Part shown: in pieces, positions 36,430-47,026 of the stretch
How the letters are laid out: each line of letters begins with the position of its first letter
How positions within the stretch are numbered: the stretch's first letter is position 1
From: Gibbula magus
Lineage: Eukaryota; Mollusca; Gastropoda; Trochida; Trochidae
Length of the DNA stretch: 64,000 nucleotides
Assembly (NCBI GenBank): GCA_936450465.1
Contig: OW388289.1
Span: 82,206,868 to 82,270,867 of the forward strand
Direction: 5' to 3'
Made by a program: the position numbers and the translations under genes
The notes under the pieces: generated by a model
Database searches by the model: none
Seen by the model: only the letters and a program-made list of their open reading frames with translations
What the model was told of the DNA's origin: nothing

Positions 36430-38202
36430 AGGTATTGAGTAGAAGATAGCAAGGGGATACAGGTATTGAGTAGAAGATAGCAAGGGGATACAGGTATTGA
36501 GTAGAAGATAGCAAGGGGATACAGGTATTGAGTAGAAGATAGCAAGGGGATACATGTATTGAGTAGAAGATAGCAAGGGGATACAGGTATTGAGTAGAAG
36601 ATAGCAAGGGGATACATGTATTGAGTAGAAGATAGCAAGGGGATACATGTATTGAGTAGAAGATAGCAAGGGGATACAGGTATTGAGTAGAAGATAGCAA
36701 GGGGATACAGGTATTGAGTAGAAGATAGCAAGGGGATACATATATTGAGTAGAAGATAGCAAGGGGATACAGGTATTGAGTAGAAGATAGCAAGGGGATA
36801 CAGGTATTGAGTAGAAGATAGCAAGGGGATACAGGTATTGAGTAGAAGATAGCAAGGGGATACAGGTATTGAGTAGAAGATAGCAAGGGGATACAGGTAT
36901 TGAGTAGAAGATAGCAAGGGGATACAGGTATTGAGTAGAAGATAGCAAGGGGATACATGTATTGAGTAGAAGATAGCAAGGGGATACAGGTATTGAGTAT
37001 AATATAGCAAGGGGATACATGTATTGAGTAAAAGATAGCAAGGGGATACATGTATTGAGTAGAAGATAGCAAGGGGATACAGGTATTGAGTAGAAGATAG
37101 CAAGGGGATACAGGTATTGAGTAGAAGATAGCAAGGGGATACAGGTATTGAGTAGAAGATAGCAAGGGGATACATGTATTGAGTAGAAGATAGCAAGGGG
37201 ATACATATATTGAGTAGAAGATAGCAAGGGGATACAGGTATTGAGTAGAAGATAGCAAGGGGATACATATATTGAGTAGAATATAGCAAGGGGATACAGG
37301 TATTGAGTAGAAGATAGCAAGGGGATACAGGTATTGAGTAGAAAATAGCAAGGGGATACAGGTATTGAGTAGAAGATAGCAAGGGGATACATATATTGAG
37401 TAGAAGATAGCAAGGGGATACAGGTATTGAGTAGAAGATAGCAAGGGGATACAGGTATTGAGTAGAAGATAGCAAGGGGATACAGGTATCGAGTAGAAGA
37501 TAGCAAGGGGATACAGGTATTGAGTAGAAGATAGCAAGGGGATACAGGTATTGAGTAGAAGATAGCAAGGGGATACATATATTGAGTAGAAGATAGCAAG
37601 GGGATACAGGTATTGAGTAGAAGATAGCAAGGGGATACAGGTATTGAGTAGAAGATAGCAAGGGGATACAGGTATTGAGTAGAAGATAGCAAGGGGATAC
37701 AGGTATTGAGTAGAAGATAGCAAGGGGATACAGGTATTGAGTAGAAGATAGCAAGGGGATACAGGTATTGAGTAGAAGATAGCAAGGGGATACATATATT
37801 GAGTAGAAGATAGCAAGGGGACAGATATATTGAGTAGAAGATAGCAAGGGGTTACAGGTATTGAGTAGAAGATAGCAAGGGGATACAGGTATTGAGTAGA
37901 AGATAGCAAGGGGATACAGGTATTGAGTAGAAAATAGCAAGGGGATACAGGTATTGAGTAGAAGATAGCAAGGGGATACAGGTATTGAGTAGAAGATAGC
38001 AAGGGGATACAGGTATTGAGTAGAAGATAGCAAGGGGATACAGGTATTGAGTAGAAGATAGCAAGGGGATACAGGTATTGAGTAGAAGATAGCAAGGGGA
38101 TACAGGTATTGAGTAGAAGATAGCAAGGGGATACATGTATTGAGTAGAAGATAGCAAGGGGTTACATGTATTGAGTAGAAGATAGCAAGGGGTTACATGT
38201 AT
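36430..38202. repeat. 31-bp minisatellite, 57 units
   Basis: The unit begins AGGTATTGAGTAGAAGATAG and ends CAAGGGGATAC. 36430-38196 is 1767 bases, exactly 57 x 31, so there is no net indel; a 6-base partial unit follows. The main variation is at two adjacent sites giving CAGGTATT (majority), CATGTATT or CATATATT. Rarer variants are GAATATAGC, GAAAATAGC, GTATCGAG, and GGGGTTAC near the right end. The minus strand has no stop codon in any frame of the unit, so all three frames stay open for up to 573 codons with a 31-residue period. That follows from a unit length that is not a multiple of 3. I do not regard it as coding. Confidence 0.98.
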
Positions 38203-38405
38203 AATTAGCATCGGATATCGCCTATGCTATGGGAAGATGAATAGGGTTTATAATTTACACATTACAGCATAAATTTAGGTCAAATCCTGAGTATTCTCAT
38301 ATACCATCTCCAACCCCAAGAATATCTGAGTTTAATTTGGCCTCTTGGGCCAAACACGCCATTTAAGAACATACCGTTTCTGGAAAACGTATGTCATTGT
38401 CAGAA
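38203..38405. other. Spacer between two minisatellites
   Basis: About 200 bp of non-repetitive DNA unrelated to either array. Confidence 0.6.
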
Positions 38406-38930
38406 TCTCACCCTGAGTTTGGTATGTAGGACTGTGTATATCTCACCCTGAGTTTGGTATGTAGGACTGTGTATATCTCACCCTGAGTTTGGTATGTAGG
38501 ACTGTGTATATCTCACCCTGAGTTTGGTATGTAGGACTGTGTATATCTCACCCTGAGTTTGGTATGTAGGACTGTGTATATCTCACCCTGAGTTTGGTAT
38601 GTAGGACTGTGTATATCTCACCCTGAGTTTGGTATGTAGGACTGTGTATATCTCACCCTGAGTTTGGTATGTAGGACTGTGTATATCTCACCCTGAGTTT
38701 GGTATGTAAGACTGTGTATATCTCACCCTGAGTTTGGTATGTAGGACTGTGTATATCTCACCCTGAGTTTGGTATGTAGGACTGTGTATATCTCACCCTG
38801 AGTTTGGTATGTAGGACTGTGTATATCTCACCCTGAGTTTGGTATGTAGGACTGTGTATATCTCACCCTGAGTTTGGTATGTAGGACTGTGTATATCTCA
38901 CCCTGAGTTTGGTATGTAGGACTATGTATA
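38406..38930. repeat. 35-bp minisatellite, 15 units
   Basis: The unit begins TCTCACCCTGAGTTTGGTAT and ends GTAGGACTGTGTATA. The array is 525 bases, exactly 15 x 35. Only two substitutions are seen: GTAAGACTG near 38708 and ACTATG in the last unit. This is far more homogeneous than the neighbouring 31-bp array, which suggests recent amplification or strong homogenisation. Confidence 0.98.
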
Positions 38931-40111
38931 TTTCTACAGGACAAGGCTCCCCTTCTAGATACACTCAATTAGATTACCATCTCGTCAATACCCTGTCTCT
39001 TCAAGTCACAATGGACATCAACCGGACGTGCGAGGAATAATGCCAGTAGAGTGGAAGAACTAAAATTGTTCAATTCATGACAAGAGAAATGCAATCGTTT
39101 TCCTAGTACCCTCATCATAATGTATATACTGCTAAATGAGTTTTGTCATTAAACTGACGAAGATATCTACGTGGCCAGTATAACATTAAGAGTAATCCTT
39201 ATCCCTGTTTCGTCCTCAGAAGAGACTAAATTGCATTATGAAAATAACTTTTCATTTAGAGATTGCAATTATATCATATTGTAGTTAATGCGTTTCCAAC
39301 ATCAATCTATTCTATGTTTACTATTTCTATCAATGTAACAGCCCATGTAAGGGCTATAAGACATTCTCTTACAAGTATTTCCAAGTATCTACGAAACGTT
39401 AAGCTGCTGTTATGAAGAACTTCTACAAAATAATCACAGCCAAACAGTTCTTAAGAAAGAAAACAAAACATCGTATTTACAACGGATTTAGCAAACAAAA
39501 GATCATTACAGAACTTATTTGATATGCGATTAACAGTAGTTAAACAACAATAAAGTCGAGTTGGTACTCGAAGCCGAAACATTTTCCCCCTGTACTCTCT
39601 CGTTGTGGCAATTAGTCTTTAGGGATTATACGTGGAGTCTGGTATGTATATCATTATCATTAGGAAGAGAACCTCGTTATGTTGAAGCTTTCATCTACTG
39701 GCAAGTATCCGAATCCTTCATAATGACATACGTTGACAGAAAGCTCGTGGACATCGCCAACTTAATATTCGTATCCTGTATCAAAATCAGATTAGGTATC
39801 GCAATTAACATTTTAACAGTCATAATCTCGACGTTTTTGAGTGACTTGAAAAGGCTGATTTTGAACATAAATGTTGATTTGTTACATGTATTTATATACT
39901 AAAACATAAGTAGTGGATATATGTAAATTATGAGCTTAAACAATTATTAACACAATTAATACATATCATTAATTCAATATGCAATATACCTTAGTTGCTT
40001 TGTCCAGTATATATTGATGATATACGACAAATTCACACAGAAATCAATAGCATAGGAAGCAACCTATGAAGTAACTCTATTCCATAAGGTAAAATTTATT
40101 CAAAAATGCAT
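38931..40111. other. Non-coding stretch
   Basis: No gene recognised. The frame at 39561-39902 (113 codons) has hydrophobic stretches but no motif and no supporting context. Confidence 0.4.
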
Positions 40112-40180
40112 ATCCATCTAGATTCGAACCCAGGAATGTGTGATCTGTCATCACTATTTCAGCCAGTATAGCTCATACAA
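40112..40180 (-). mobile_element. tRNA-like SINE head remnant
   Basis: On the minus strand it ends with a B box GGGTTCGAATC and has a worn A-box-like stretch upstream (around GAGCTATACTGGCT). It is too degenerate to be a working tRNA and no body is recognised. Confidence 0.35.
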
Positions 40181-41335
40181 TGCAGCCATGGGAATATACC
40201 GGTGCGAGTGATGTAATGAACATGAAATTCTCTGCACGTTAACTAAGCGTGATGAGGGGAAGAATGGTAACATATTGGGAGGGGTGGTTGCTCTGGTATG
40301 AGTGATGAACGCTGTATGGAGATGGACCGCAGTATCTTTGACAGTCTGAAACATGGTGGTGTTGAGAGCTCTCAGAACCAGAGGAGGCGCTCAATATCAG
40401 TTACCGCGTGAATACCGCGACTCATTCGAGACATGACGGGATTTGATTACATAAAGTTGGATGAATTCAGGCGAACATAAAAATGTCATTGGAGATGGTG
40501 ATTGATTTAAAAGGTCAAGGCTAGAGAGCCCAAGTCGGTGAATTGATGATCACGTCATGTCGATCGGTCTTCAAAAGCATGGCTTGTCTATTTCAATCGG
40601 TTCCTGATGAGTCTCCTAACACGTCCCACTGTCTCGCATTAACCCCTAGAACGCCAAAGGCTCATCCCATGTTCGTCCGGTACTTATGCAGGAACTACCG
40701 CCGTACCGTTGAAGCTGTTTTGTCCGTATGGAAATGTAGTCGGCGAAATGTGGAGCGCCGTAGCTGGAAAATGCACACAGCGTGGGCGATGGATGGATCC
40801 TATCACAACAATATTAATGTCAACAATATACACTTAGTGCCACTCCAAAACCACAAATATTGACCTACTTTGTGTCACTGTCCAGAGGATAAATATCATA
40901 TACAGGTACTGGACCTAATAAATCTAAAATTTACGTTAGCGTGCAATTGTACATCAACATCGCCTAAAATATGGAACATGAATTACTCTCAATCACACGC
41001 GTTTATAAAGATATTATTGATAGACTATACATTTGTTATAATAATGGTGAACACATAATGCGCATTAAGGAAATAAAAATAAAAATTGAATGAATGTCAT
41101 TCAATTTGATACACAACGTACGTGAAAATTGCGAAACAATATCCTCAAATTAATCCATGGTGATGACGTCACTCTATTGTGTTAACAGTTGATTATTTTT
41201 AAGAATCTACTGGTCATTGACTAATCCAGTTAGGAGAGGTGTCAGGTTTTGACATTTTCGTAATGGCTCACAAAGTAATTTGTTCAAGAATGATGTATTT
41301 TGTCATAGTGTATCTGATTAGAATCTTAAAATATC
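40181..41335. other. Non-coding stretch
   Basis: No supportable gene. The frame at 40543-40863 opens with a non-ATG codon and shows no domain. A CRE octamer lies at 41164-41171. Confidence 0.35.
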
Positions 41336-41411
41336 TGACCCGGGAATCGAACATGTAACCCTTCGTCTCGATCTGTTACGCAGCGCCCTAACCTATTCGA
41401 CTACCAGGCCT
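41336..41411 (-). mobile_element. tRNA-like head of a second SINE type
   Basis: The minus-strand reading has GGCCTGGTAGTC near the start, an A-box-like TAGGTTAGGGCG, a central CAGATCGAGACGAAGG and a B box TGTTCGATTCC ending in CCCGGGTC. The total of about 76 bases is tRNA-sized. No clean acceptor stem or anticodon stem forms by eye, and the sequence differs from the tRNA-Arg-like heads of the main SINE family. It is either a decayed tRNA or, more likely, a SINE head whose body continues toward 41230. Confidence 0.5.
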
Positions 41412-41734
41412 GCTGGTAATCACTTGATTGTTTGTCAGTAAGATCCCTGCATTCTAAACAAGACTGGTAAAGTGTGAAACGCGTGGGGATCGTGCTGAAA
41501 CACATGAAATGCAGGAGTTCGGCTGTCAGTCAAATCGCTATGCGTGGAAGATTTGCGCCATGCACGTGCGTGGAAGAATCCATTTAATAAGGGTCGAAGC
41601 TACGTGTACCATATCCGATGAATGGGCACCGAAATTTGCAAAACAATATTGTTTAGGCTGCATAATTGAAATGTATTGTCTATAATGCTATATAATCACA
41701 TATGTATGTTTCGTAACGTCATACATGGATTAAG
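41412..41734. other. Non-coding stretch
   Basis: The word GCGTGGAAGA is repeated near 41540 and 41570. No gene. Confidence 0.35.
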
Positions 41735-41847
41735 ATGGAGAATGCATTCGCGATCGGAGCCGTGGATTCGTTAAAAATAATCAACTCGCCCCTTCGGGGC
41801 TCGTTGATTATTTTTAACGAATCCACGGCTCCGAATGCATTCTCCAT
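41735..41847. repeat. Near-perfect long hairpin, 113 bp
   Basis: The left arm 41735-41792 and right arm 41796-41847 pair over about 50 bp. The apex is GCCCC-TTC-GGGGC. The only defects are two mismatches just outside the apex and a 6-base bulge (GCGATC) in the left arm. The loop is three bases. Such a structure tends to be lost by deletion in replicating DNA, so it is probably recent or maintained. It could be a foldback-element remnant, a cruciform site or the source of a small hairpin RNA. No coding sequence is inside. Confidence 0.92.
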
Positions 41848-42732
41848 TACTTAAAATATCAATGACAAATGGGTAAGATGTTGGTACTTTGACTGCTTCA
41901 GATTGGTGCCCGACTCTGAGGGTGTGGGCTTGGGATTCGTCCCGGAAAAAGGGACATGTACTGTTGCTGATACTGTGATCCAAAATATACCACTTTTACA
42001 TTTATTCCCTAAATGACATGTATTTTTATTCGTTCTACTTCGTTTAATCCGAGGCAAACGATAAAAACGACATCTGAATGTTACAGTGCATACACATGTA
42101 TATTGTCACATTCTCATTCTACGTTGTCAACTCTTCGATCCTCACTTCTGTTGCCCATGGAATTCATTTCACGATTCTCGCACATGTTTGTAACATTGCT
42201 ATATGTCTTGTTAACAATACATTAGCATCGAACAGATGAAGCAACTGTAGTCAATTCGACAGCTGCGGGATACTCAGTTGTGCTGATTGCACAACCAACC
42301 TTTGATGCAACTAATCAGAATGTTCTACTTTTTGCCTAGAAAGTGCTCCATATGCAACATGTGTAAGGATGGAAGAACTGAGTGGAGTAACCTCGGTGGA
42401 AAAAGAATGACATCGCCTACGGTAGATCAGGTCACGTGACTGCCTTGACCTATCTGGCGACCTTGAGGCGAATGGTATCAGATAAGTGGTATTCTTAAAG
42501 TGTGGCTGGTGGAGTACCAGTTTAAGGGCACTATAAACCCAATCCTATGATTGATGACTTTCCAATAAAGTCAAGTGTTACCCTGAATACAGACATGATG
42601 GGTAACTATGATATATTAGCTTACACATATGCTAACGTTGTTATAACATGACAGACTTGTATGAAGCTCATAAAGTTGGTTTAATTGTGACATGCTTCAA
42701 CCAGACTGCTATGAGACGACAACCGTTGATGA
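41848..42732. other. Non-coding stretch with a palindromic E-box
   Basis: No gene recognised. It contains the E-box palindrome listed at 42431-42440. Confidence 0.35.
42431..42440. promoter_or_regulatory. Palindromic E-box GTCACGTGAC
   Basis: Identical to the site at 28093-28102, with a longer CAGGTCACGTGACTG context. Motif match only. Confidence 0.3.
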
Positions 42733-42992
42733 GGGTAAGGTGAGGTGAGTTGGGGTTTAAAGTCACTTTCATGAGTATTTCATTTATATCGCGGCAGCTA
42801 GTATTATGGCAGGGAGAAAGCCCGCATTACGCTGAAACCTGCGAGCATCGGCTGGAACTAGCAATACAGTATAGCGTTGCACCCAAACATTACTGCGTGT
42901 AGAACACTTCTCTACTGCAGACAAAGTTGCCGTGCACCTGGCGGGATTCGAACCCCGGACCTTTTGATCCGAAGTCGACCTACACCAAGGTC
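42733..42992 (-). mobile_element. SINE, near-complete copy with tRNA-Arg-like head
   Basis: On the minus strand the head contains GGTGTAGGTCGACTTCGGAT, then CAAAAGGTCC, then the B box GGGGTTCGAATCCCGCC. The CTTCGGATCA stretch around the anticodon position and the flanking arms most resemble tRNA-Arg(UCG). The body carries CTGCAGTAGAGAA, TTCCAGCCGATGCTCGCAGG and GCGGGCTTTCTCCCTGCCAT. The 3' end is AAACCCCAACTCACCTCACC, so the tail is a CTCAC-type pentamer. No target-site duplication is obvious. It encodes nothing; movement would need LINE machinery. Confidence 0.85.
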
Positions 42993-43084
42993 AAAGTATA
43001 ACATGAAAACAAAGTTAAAAGAAATGATATTATTGCAATGATATTGTGATATATGGAGGAAATATGTAAAGTATCAACACCTGT
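42993..43084. other. Spacer
   Basis: Short AT-rich spacer, nothing seen. Confidence 0.3.
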
Positions 43085-43350
43085 GACAGAATATACGTCC
43101 TATGCAATTAAGGTCAACGCCACAAGCTAAAACAATTATGACATTTGAATCATCATATACAAGGAATACAAAGTATAGTGAATGGAAGGCTATCACTGTC
43201 CAATCAAAAACAAGGTTTGTTTACTTTCAGCTGTTATCCAAAGGTAATAACTCGATATATTCGATGTGCGCATCATGCACTTATGTACGTCTATAAGTCA
43301 AGGGCCATAACTCGTCCGTCCAATGTTCGCCAGTTCTCCGGTGGGGGTTA
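43085..43350 (+). repeat. Possible dispersed repeat (CAAGGGCCATAACTC type)
   Basis: It contains AAGGTAATAACTCG and, at about 43298-43312, CAAGGGCCATAACTCG, words I associate with common bivalve repeats, followed by CGTCCGTCC. No second copy is in this window, so limits and identity are uncertain. Confidence 0.3.
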
Positions 43351-44889
43351 ACGGCTACAAGGACAGAGCAAGCAGAATACACTTAGAAGCACCTACTGAA
43401 GATCCAGTCTCATAAATCAACCACTTTAAGCAGTGTGACCTTATCGTCCTCCTAGATATTAACACTGGGTCGGAGAATACATTAAATATGTAATTGTTAC
43501 ACATCAAGAAGTTTCTGGCTTTAATTTTTCTTGAATGTAGAGGCCGACCTATTGAAATAAATCACTTTACACAATTTGATAAACTCATCTATTCGTTACC
43601 AAATAAATTTTAAAAAGTTAGTACAACTGTTATCTATTTTAATTTTTAAAATGAAAACCATGGTATAATATACCGATCTCAAGCTTTATCTGACAGATAA
43701 AGGTATGTGATTTCTTTCATCATTTGATCGGTGGTAGATTGTCCATTAAAATAAATGTATGTAGCGGACATTCAAGTCACAAGAATAGTTTAAAGATTTT
43801 TAAATTAATTTTTTTACTTTGATACTTTTCAAAATACGATGTGTGTTCATTGACATTCAAATCAGCACACATGGAGTTTAATTATCCTAAGCAAAGTATG
43901 AATACTAGTAGTATATGAATATTTCATAAACAATGAACACGTCTATCCATAAACTTTACCTTTCAAGTATCGGTCTGTAACATCAAAACCTTTTATAAAA
44001 GAAATAACTACAAAGCTTTTAAATTAATATTGTAATGAAATAGTCACAATGATAACCAAAAACAGATTCCGTAGAAAGGGCGTCGGACATGTAATTAAAC
44101 TAAAGCGGCTTCATAGCCATGTCATAGATTGTATATATGTCTGCGTTCTATGACAGATTGGGTGACATGACATCGTCAGGTGAACACTTTGAATATCTAT
44201 ATTTTTCATGATGTGAATATGGCCATTTTTTTAGATTGACCCGTATGTATTTATTTCATTACAGATATGAATGTGAAACATGAAATATCCCAGATATGTT
44301 AATTAAACATTTTGTCTCTTTGTTTAATCTGGACCGTTCCATTACATTGTAATTGGTAAAAAGTTAGGGATTAGGAGTGCGGTGGACCGTTAACTTGTTT
44401 TGACAACCTGTAGGTGTTATGGGCTGTAGGTGTTATGGGAGACTACCATCTCAACCCTTGTCAGTATGAGTAGGCTACTAACCCCACTACGCCACTATAC
44501 GTGTATTCCCCCATCCCAACAACCCCTCCATCTGCATGTCTGCAAGTCTCGTTTATGTTATGTAACGTCCAACATTGACAACAAGTGTCGAAGCTACAGT
44601 GTAGACCAACTGAGTTCCACTCGTTAGTAGGTAGTTATCGGTAATTACACACAATTGAACTATTATTATCATTAGCCTGGTAATTGACCATATACCTAAA
44701 GGTTGCGTCGACAATTATTTCCGGTTGTTGGCTTTAAGAACCGCATAGTCACGAAAACGATAAGGAGCTACGTAATTAGCATTTTCAACGATATGTAACT
44801 GCGTAATCAGTCCCTTACCACCGAAAAAGGACACCTACAGACAAATGGCTACACCCCCTTCCCCAGTAAAGGGAAATGGTATAACAGTT
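43351..44889. other. Non-coding stretch
   Basis: No gene. A perfect 16-bp tandem duplication CTGTAGGTGTTATGGG lies at 44408-44439. Confidence 0.4.
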
Positions 44890-45190
44890 GTAATTCCATG
44901 CATAGAAAGAGACAAATAAAAAGGCTATGTTGAGCTATGATTTAAAGTTCTTAATTCTTCTCCGGAAACGAAAGTGCAAGTTGAGTTTCCATGAAAATGA
45001 GGAAAATAAGAATGCGAAGAAGTTGAAATACCAAAAGGTACGTCTGCACAGGACTGTTCCAAATACCAAGTTACGTTGAGTTATATGACAATCAGTTTCT
45101 GAGGTTTTTTTTTATTTCGGAAACTATTTCGAGATGGACGGACGGAGCCAATATCAATATCCCGTTCTACATTGGGCGGGTGATAACAAT
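44890..45190 (+). repeat. Dispersed repeat family C with GACGG tail
   Basis: It includes GGCTATGTTGAGCTATGATT, TTCTTCTCCGGAAACGAAAG, GTTGAGTTTCCATGAAAATG and GTTACGTTGAGTTATATGAC, then GATGGACGGACGGAGCC (45133-45149) and an end with CCCGTTCTACATTGGGCGGG. The plan (body, tetranucleotide tail, GC-rich end) matches families A and B, but the sequence does not. Single copy here; I place it as a bivalve-type repeat from its style. Confidence 0.5.
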
Positions 45191-46414
45191 GACGAAACCA
45201 CTCTGGTCGTATTTTCCTGGTAAGCAGCCATTGAAGGATGCGACATAAAGTGACTGTTTACGGGGACAGTTCGAGGGGTCTTCCGGTGTTTGTTGGGCGT
45301 TAAGTGAAAAAACGATGTAACTTTACTTATTTAACAACTAATAGTAATAATAAAACAAATGTACTGATATAATATCCACAAATAACTAACAATTAGACTG
45401 ATCAACAATACCTTGTCAGACCGTAGTAATGCTTCCAAGATACGTGTGTTAAATGAACTGCTTCACTTCATTGGTTTTTCTTCTTTTTGAATGAATGTTA
45501 GCTATTTTTCGTCAAATTCTCAAGCAACCAAAATATTACCCTCCGTATAACTGGACTCAAAACATATAACATGTATATACAGGAATGTCCCGTAGTACAA
45601 TCCGATTAATGTGTTGCCATTGCATCGTATTGGTTTCTTTCAATATAACCTGAAGAAGTCTCATGTTCGTTTCAGAACACTTTCATAACATATACACAAG
45701 TTTCAGCTAATTGCTGTCTGTGCTGAGGACAGCTACAAACAAAGTTCCGCCATATAGCAAGTTTCTGTCCGAGGGGAGTAGATTACACAGCAATCCTGTA
45801 CTATAGTTAGGCTTAATTATCATTAATAATCCCACATGACAGTTGTATTTCTAATAATCACGGCAATAAGTCAACCGTCGTCTTTGATGATAGGTCGTAC
45901 ATGTCCGGGTGAGACCTACTCCTGAGATAGTACACAGTTTATGAGGCATGAGACCGTGTACACGAGATACAGGAGTGCATACAGTTTACATGGAGATACC
46001 AAGATAAGGATTGCAAGTTGCTGTCTTTTTACAATTTTTACTACTTTTTAAAAATAAAACAAAAATAGAAATTTACTGAGAGAATACCCACAAATTGACA
46101 CATAATTTATCAATAAACTGATGAAAATGTATTAAATGCTGTAGCAAACCTTTCAACAAACGCTGGAAATGGCTTTTATAAGTTGGATAACTTGTGCCCT
46201 ATCCCTTTCTTGACTCAATAAAGTAGCGCCGATGAATTGCTTCACTTCTCATAGTTTTATATTTGTGAATGAAATCAACAAATTGTCAAACATGGAATCA
46301 AAGTTTTACCCTCAGTAACACACTGTATGTTACAACTGGTTGGGTTTTAATCAAGTACTTGTAACATACTGAATTTTCCCTCGAATTTCATTCAACACAA
46401 AAATGGACTGGACT
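45191..46414. other. Non-coding stretch
   Basis: AT-rich, no gene or repeat recognised. Confidence 0.4.
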
Positions 46415-46432
46415 CCCCCCCCCCCCCCCCCC
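46415..46432. repeat. 18-base poly-C tract
   Basis: Eighteen consecutive C residues. The poly-Gly read on the other strand is an artefact. Confidence 0.95.
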
Positions 46433-46721
46433 TCGATAGAGGCACAAAACATGTAAAACAATCCTTATAATTACAAAATCAACAGGTTTTTCTTTAAATA
46501 TGTACACAAATCTAATATATTTGTAATTTATCACGAGAAACAGCAGCTTGTTACACGCAATGATACATGGCTGAATCAAAATTGAGGAATCCTTCATCTA
46601 AAACGGCAGAAGATTTAATTTCGTTTTCCCCAACATTCACATACATACAATCAGAGTTCGTTTACTCTACATTCCGGATTTTTAGATTAACCCTCATTAG
46701 CATATCACGCGACGTTCAAAC

Positions 46722-46862
46722 ATGGCTACTGTTTGTGAAGCGCTGTCAGTGAACAAGCTTGAGGACTTGTATCTATCAAAATTAAGTGTTCCCGGTGAAG
46801 TTAGAAAAGTCGGAAAAGAAATGTATATTCCAGTTATCGGTGTAGGTGTGAAGACGAAATGA
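46722..46862 (+). CDS. Small open frame of 46 codons with strong start context
   Basis: The ATG at 46722 lies in AAACATGG (A at -3, G at +4), a near-ideal eukaryotic start. The frame is mixed in composition (MATVCEALSVNKLEDLY at the N-terminus, then a Lys/Val-rich end) and ends at a TGA at 46860. It could be a short first exon (GT dinucleotides in CGGTGTAGGT near 46839 could serve as a donor), a micropeptide, or chance. A palindromic CRE and a CCAAT word lie 70-165 bases downstream, which fits a promoter for something else at least as well. I recognise no family. Confidence 0.2.
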   Translation: MATVCEALSVNKLEDLYLSKLSVPGEVRKVGKEMYIPVIGVGVKTK

Positions 46863-46930
46863 CATATGTATTTCATAGTTTTCATCAAAACGTTACGTTC
46901 AGTTGACCCGACCGTTTGTTCGAATGGATT

Positions 46931-47026
46931 GTGACGTCACAAGGTACGAATGCACGAGGTATGGTTGCACATTTTATCTGCATTCATCGAGAAATGGCAG
47001 CAGGTTTTTGAGAGCTCTCGTCCAAT
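46931..47026. promoter_or_regulatory. CRE palindrome and CCAAT word
   Basis: GTGACGTCAC is a perfect 10-base palindrome at 46931-46940, and CCAAT stands at 47022-47026 near CAGAAACGCGG. The block is richer in CpG than its surroundings. Orientation and target gene are unknown. Confidence 0.3.

Noticed and set aside
36325..38211. Open frames of 486 to 573 codons on the minus strand
   Set aside because: All three frames are open because the 31-bp unit lacks stops on that strand. The products are mere repeats with no start context, flanking exon or domain.
36430..38930. CRISPR-like regular repeats
   Set aside because: The units are contiguous without spacers, in evident animal DNA; these are minisatellites.
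41336..41411. Functional tRNA gene
   Set aside because: The acceptor and anticodon stems do not form cleanly by eye, and no terminator-like T run is evident downstream on the minus strand. A SINE head fits better.
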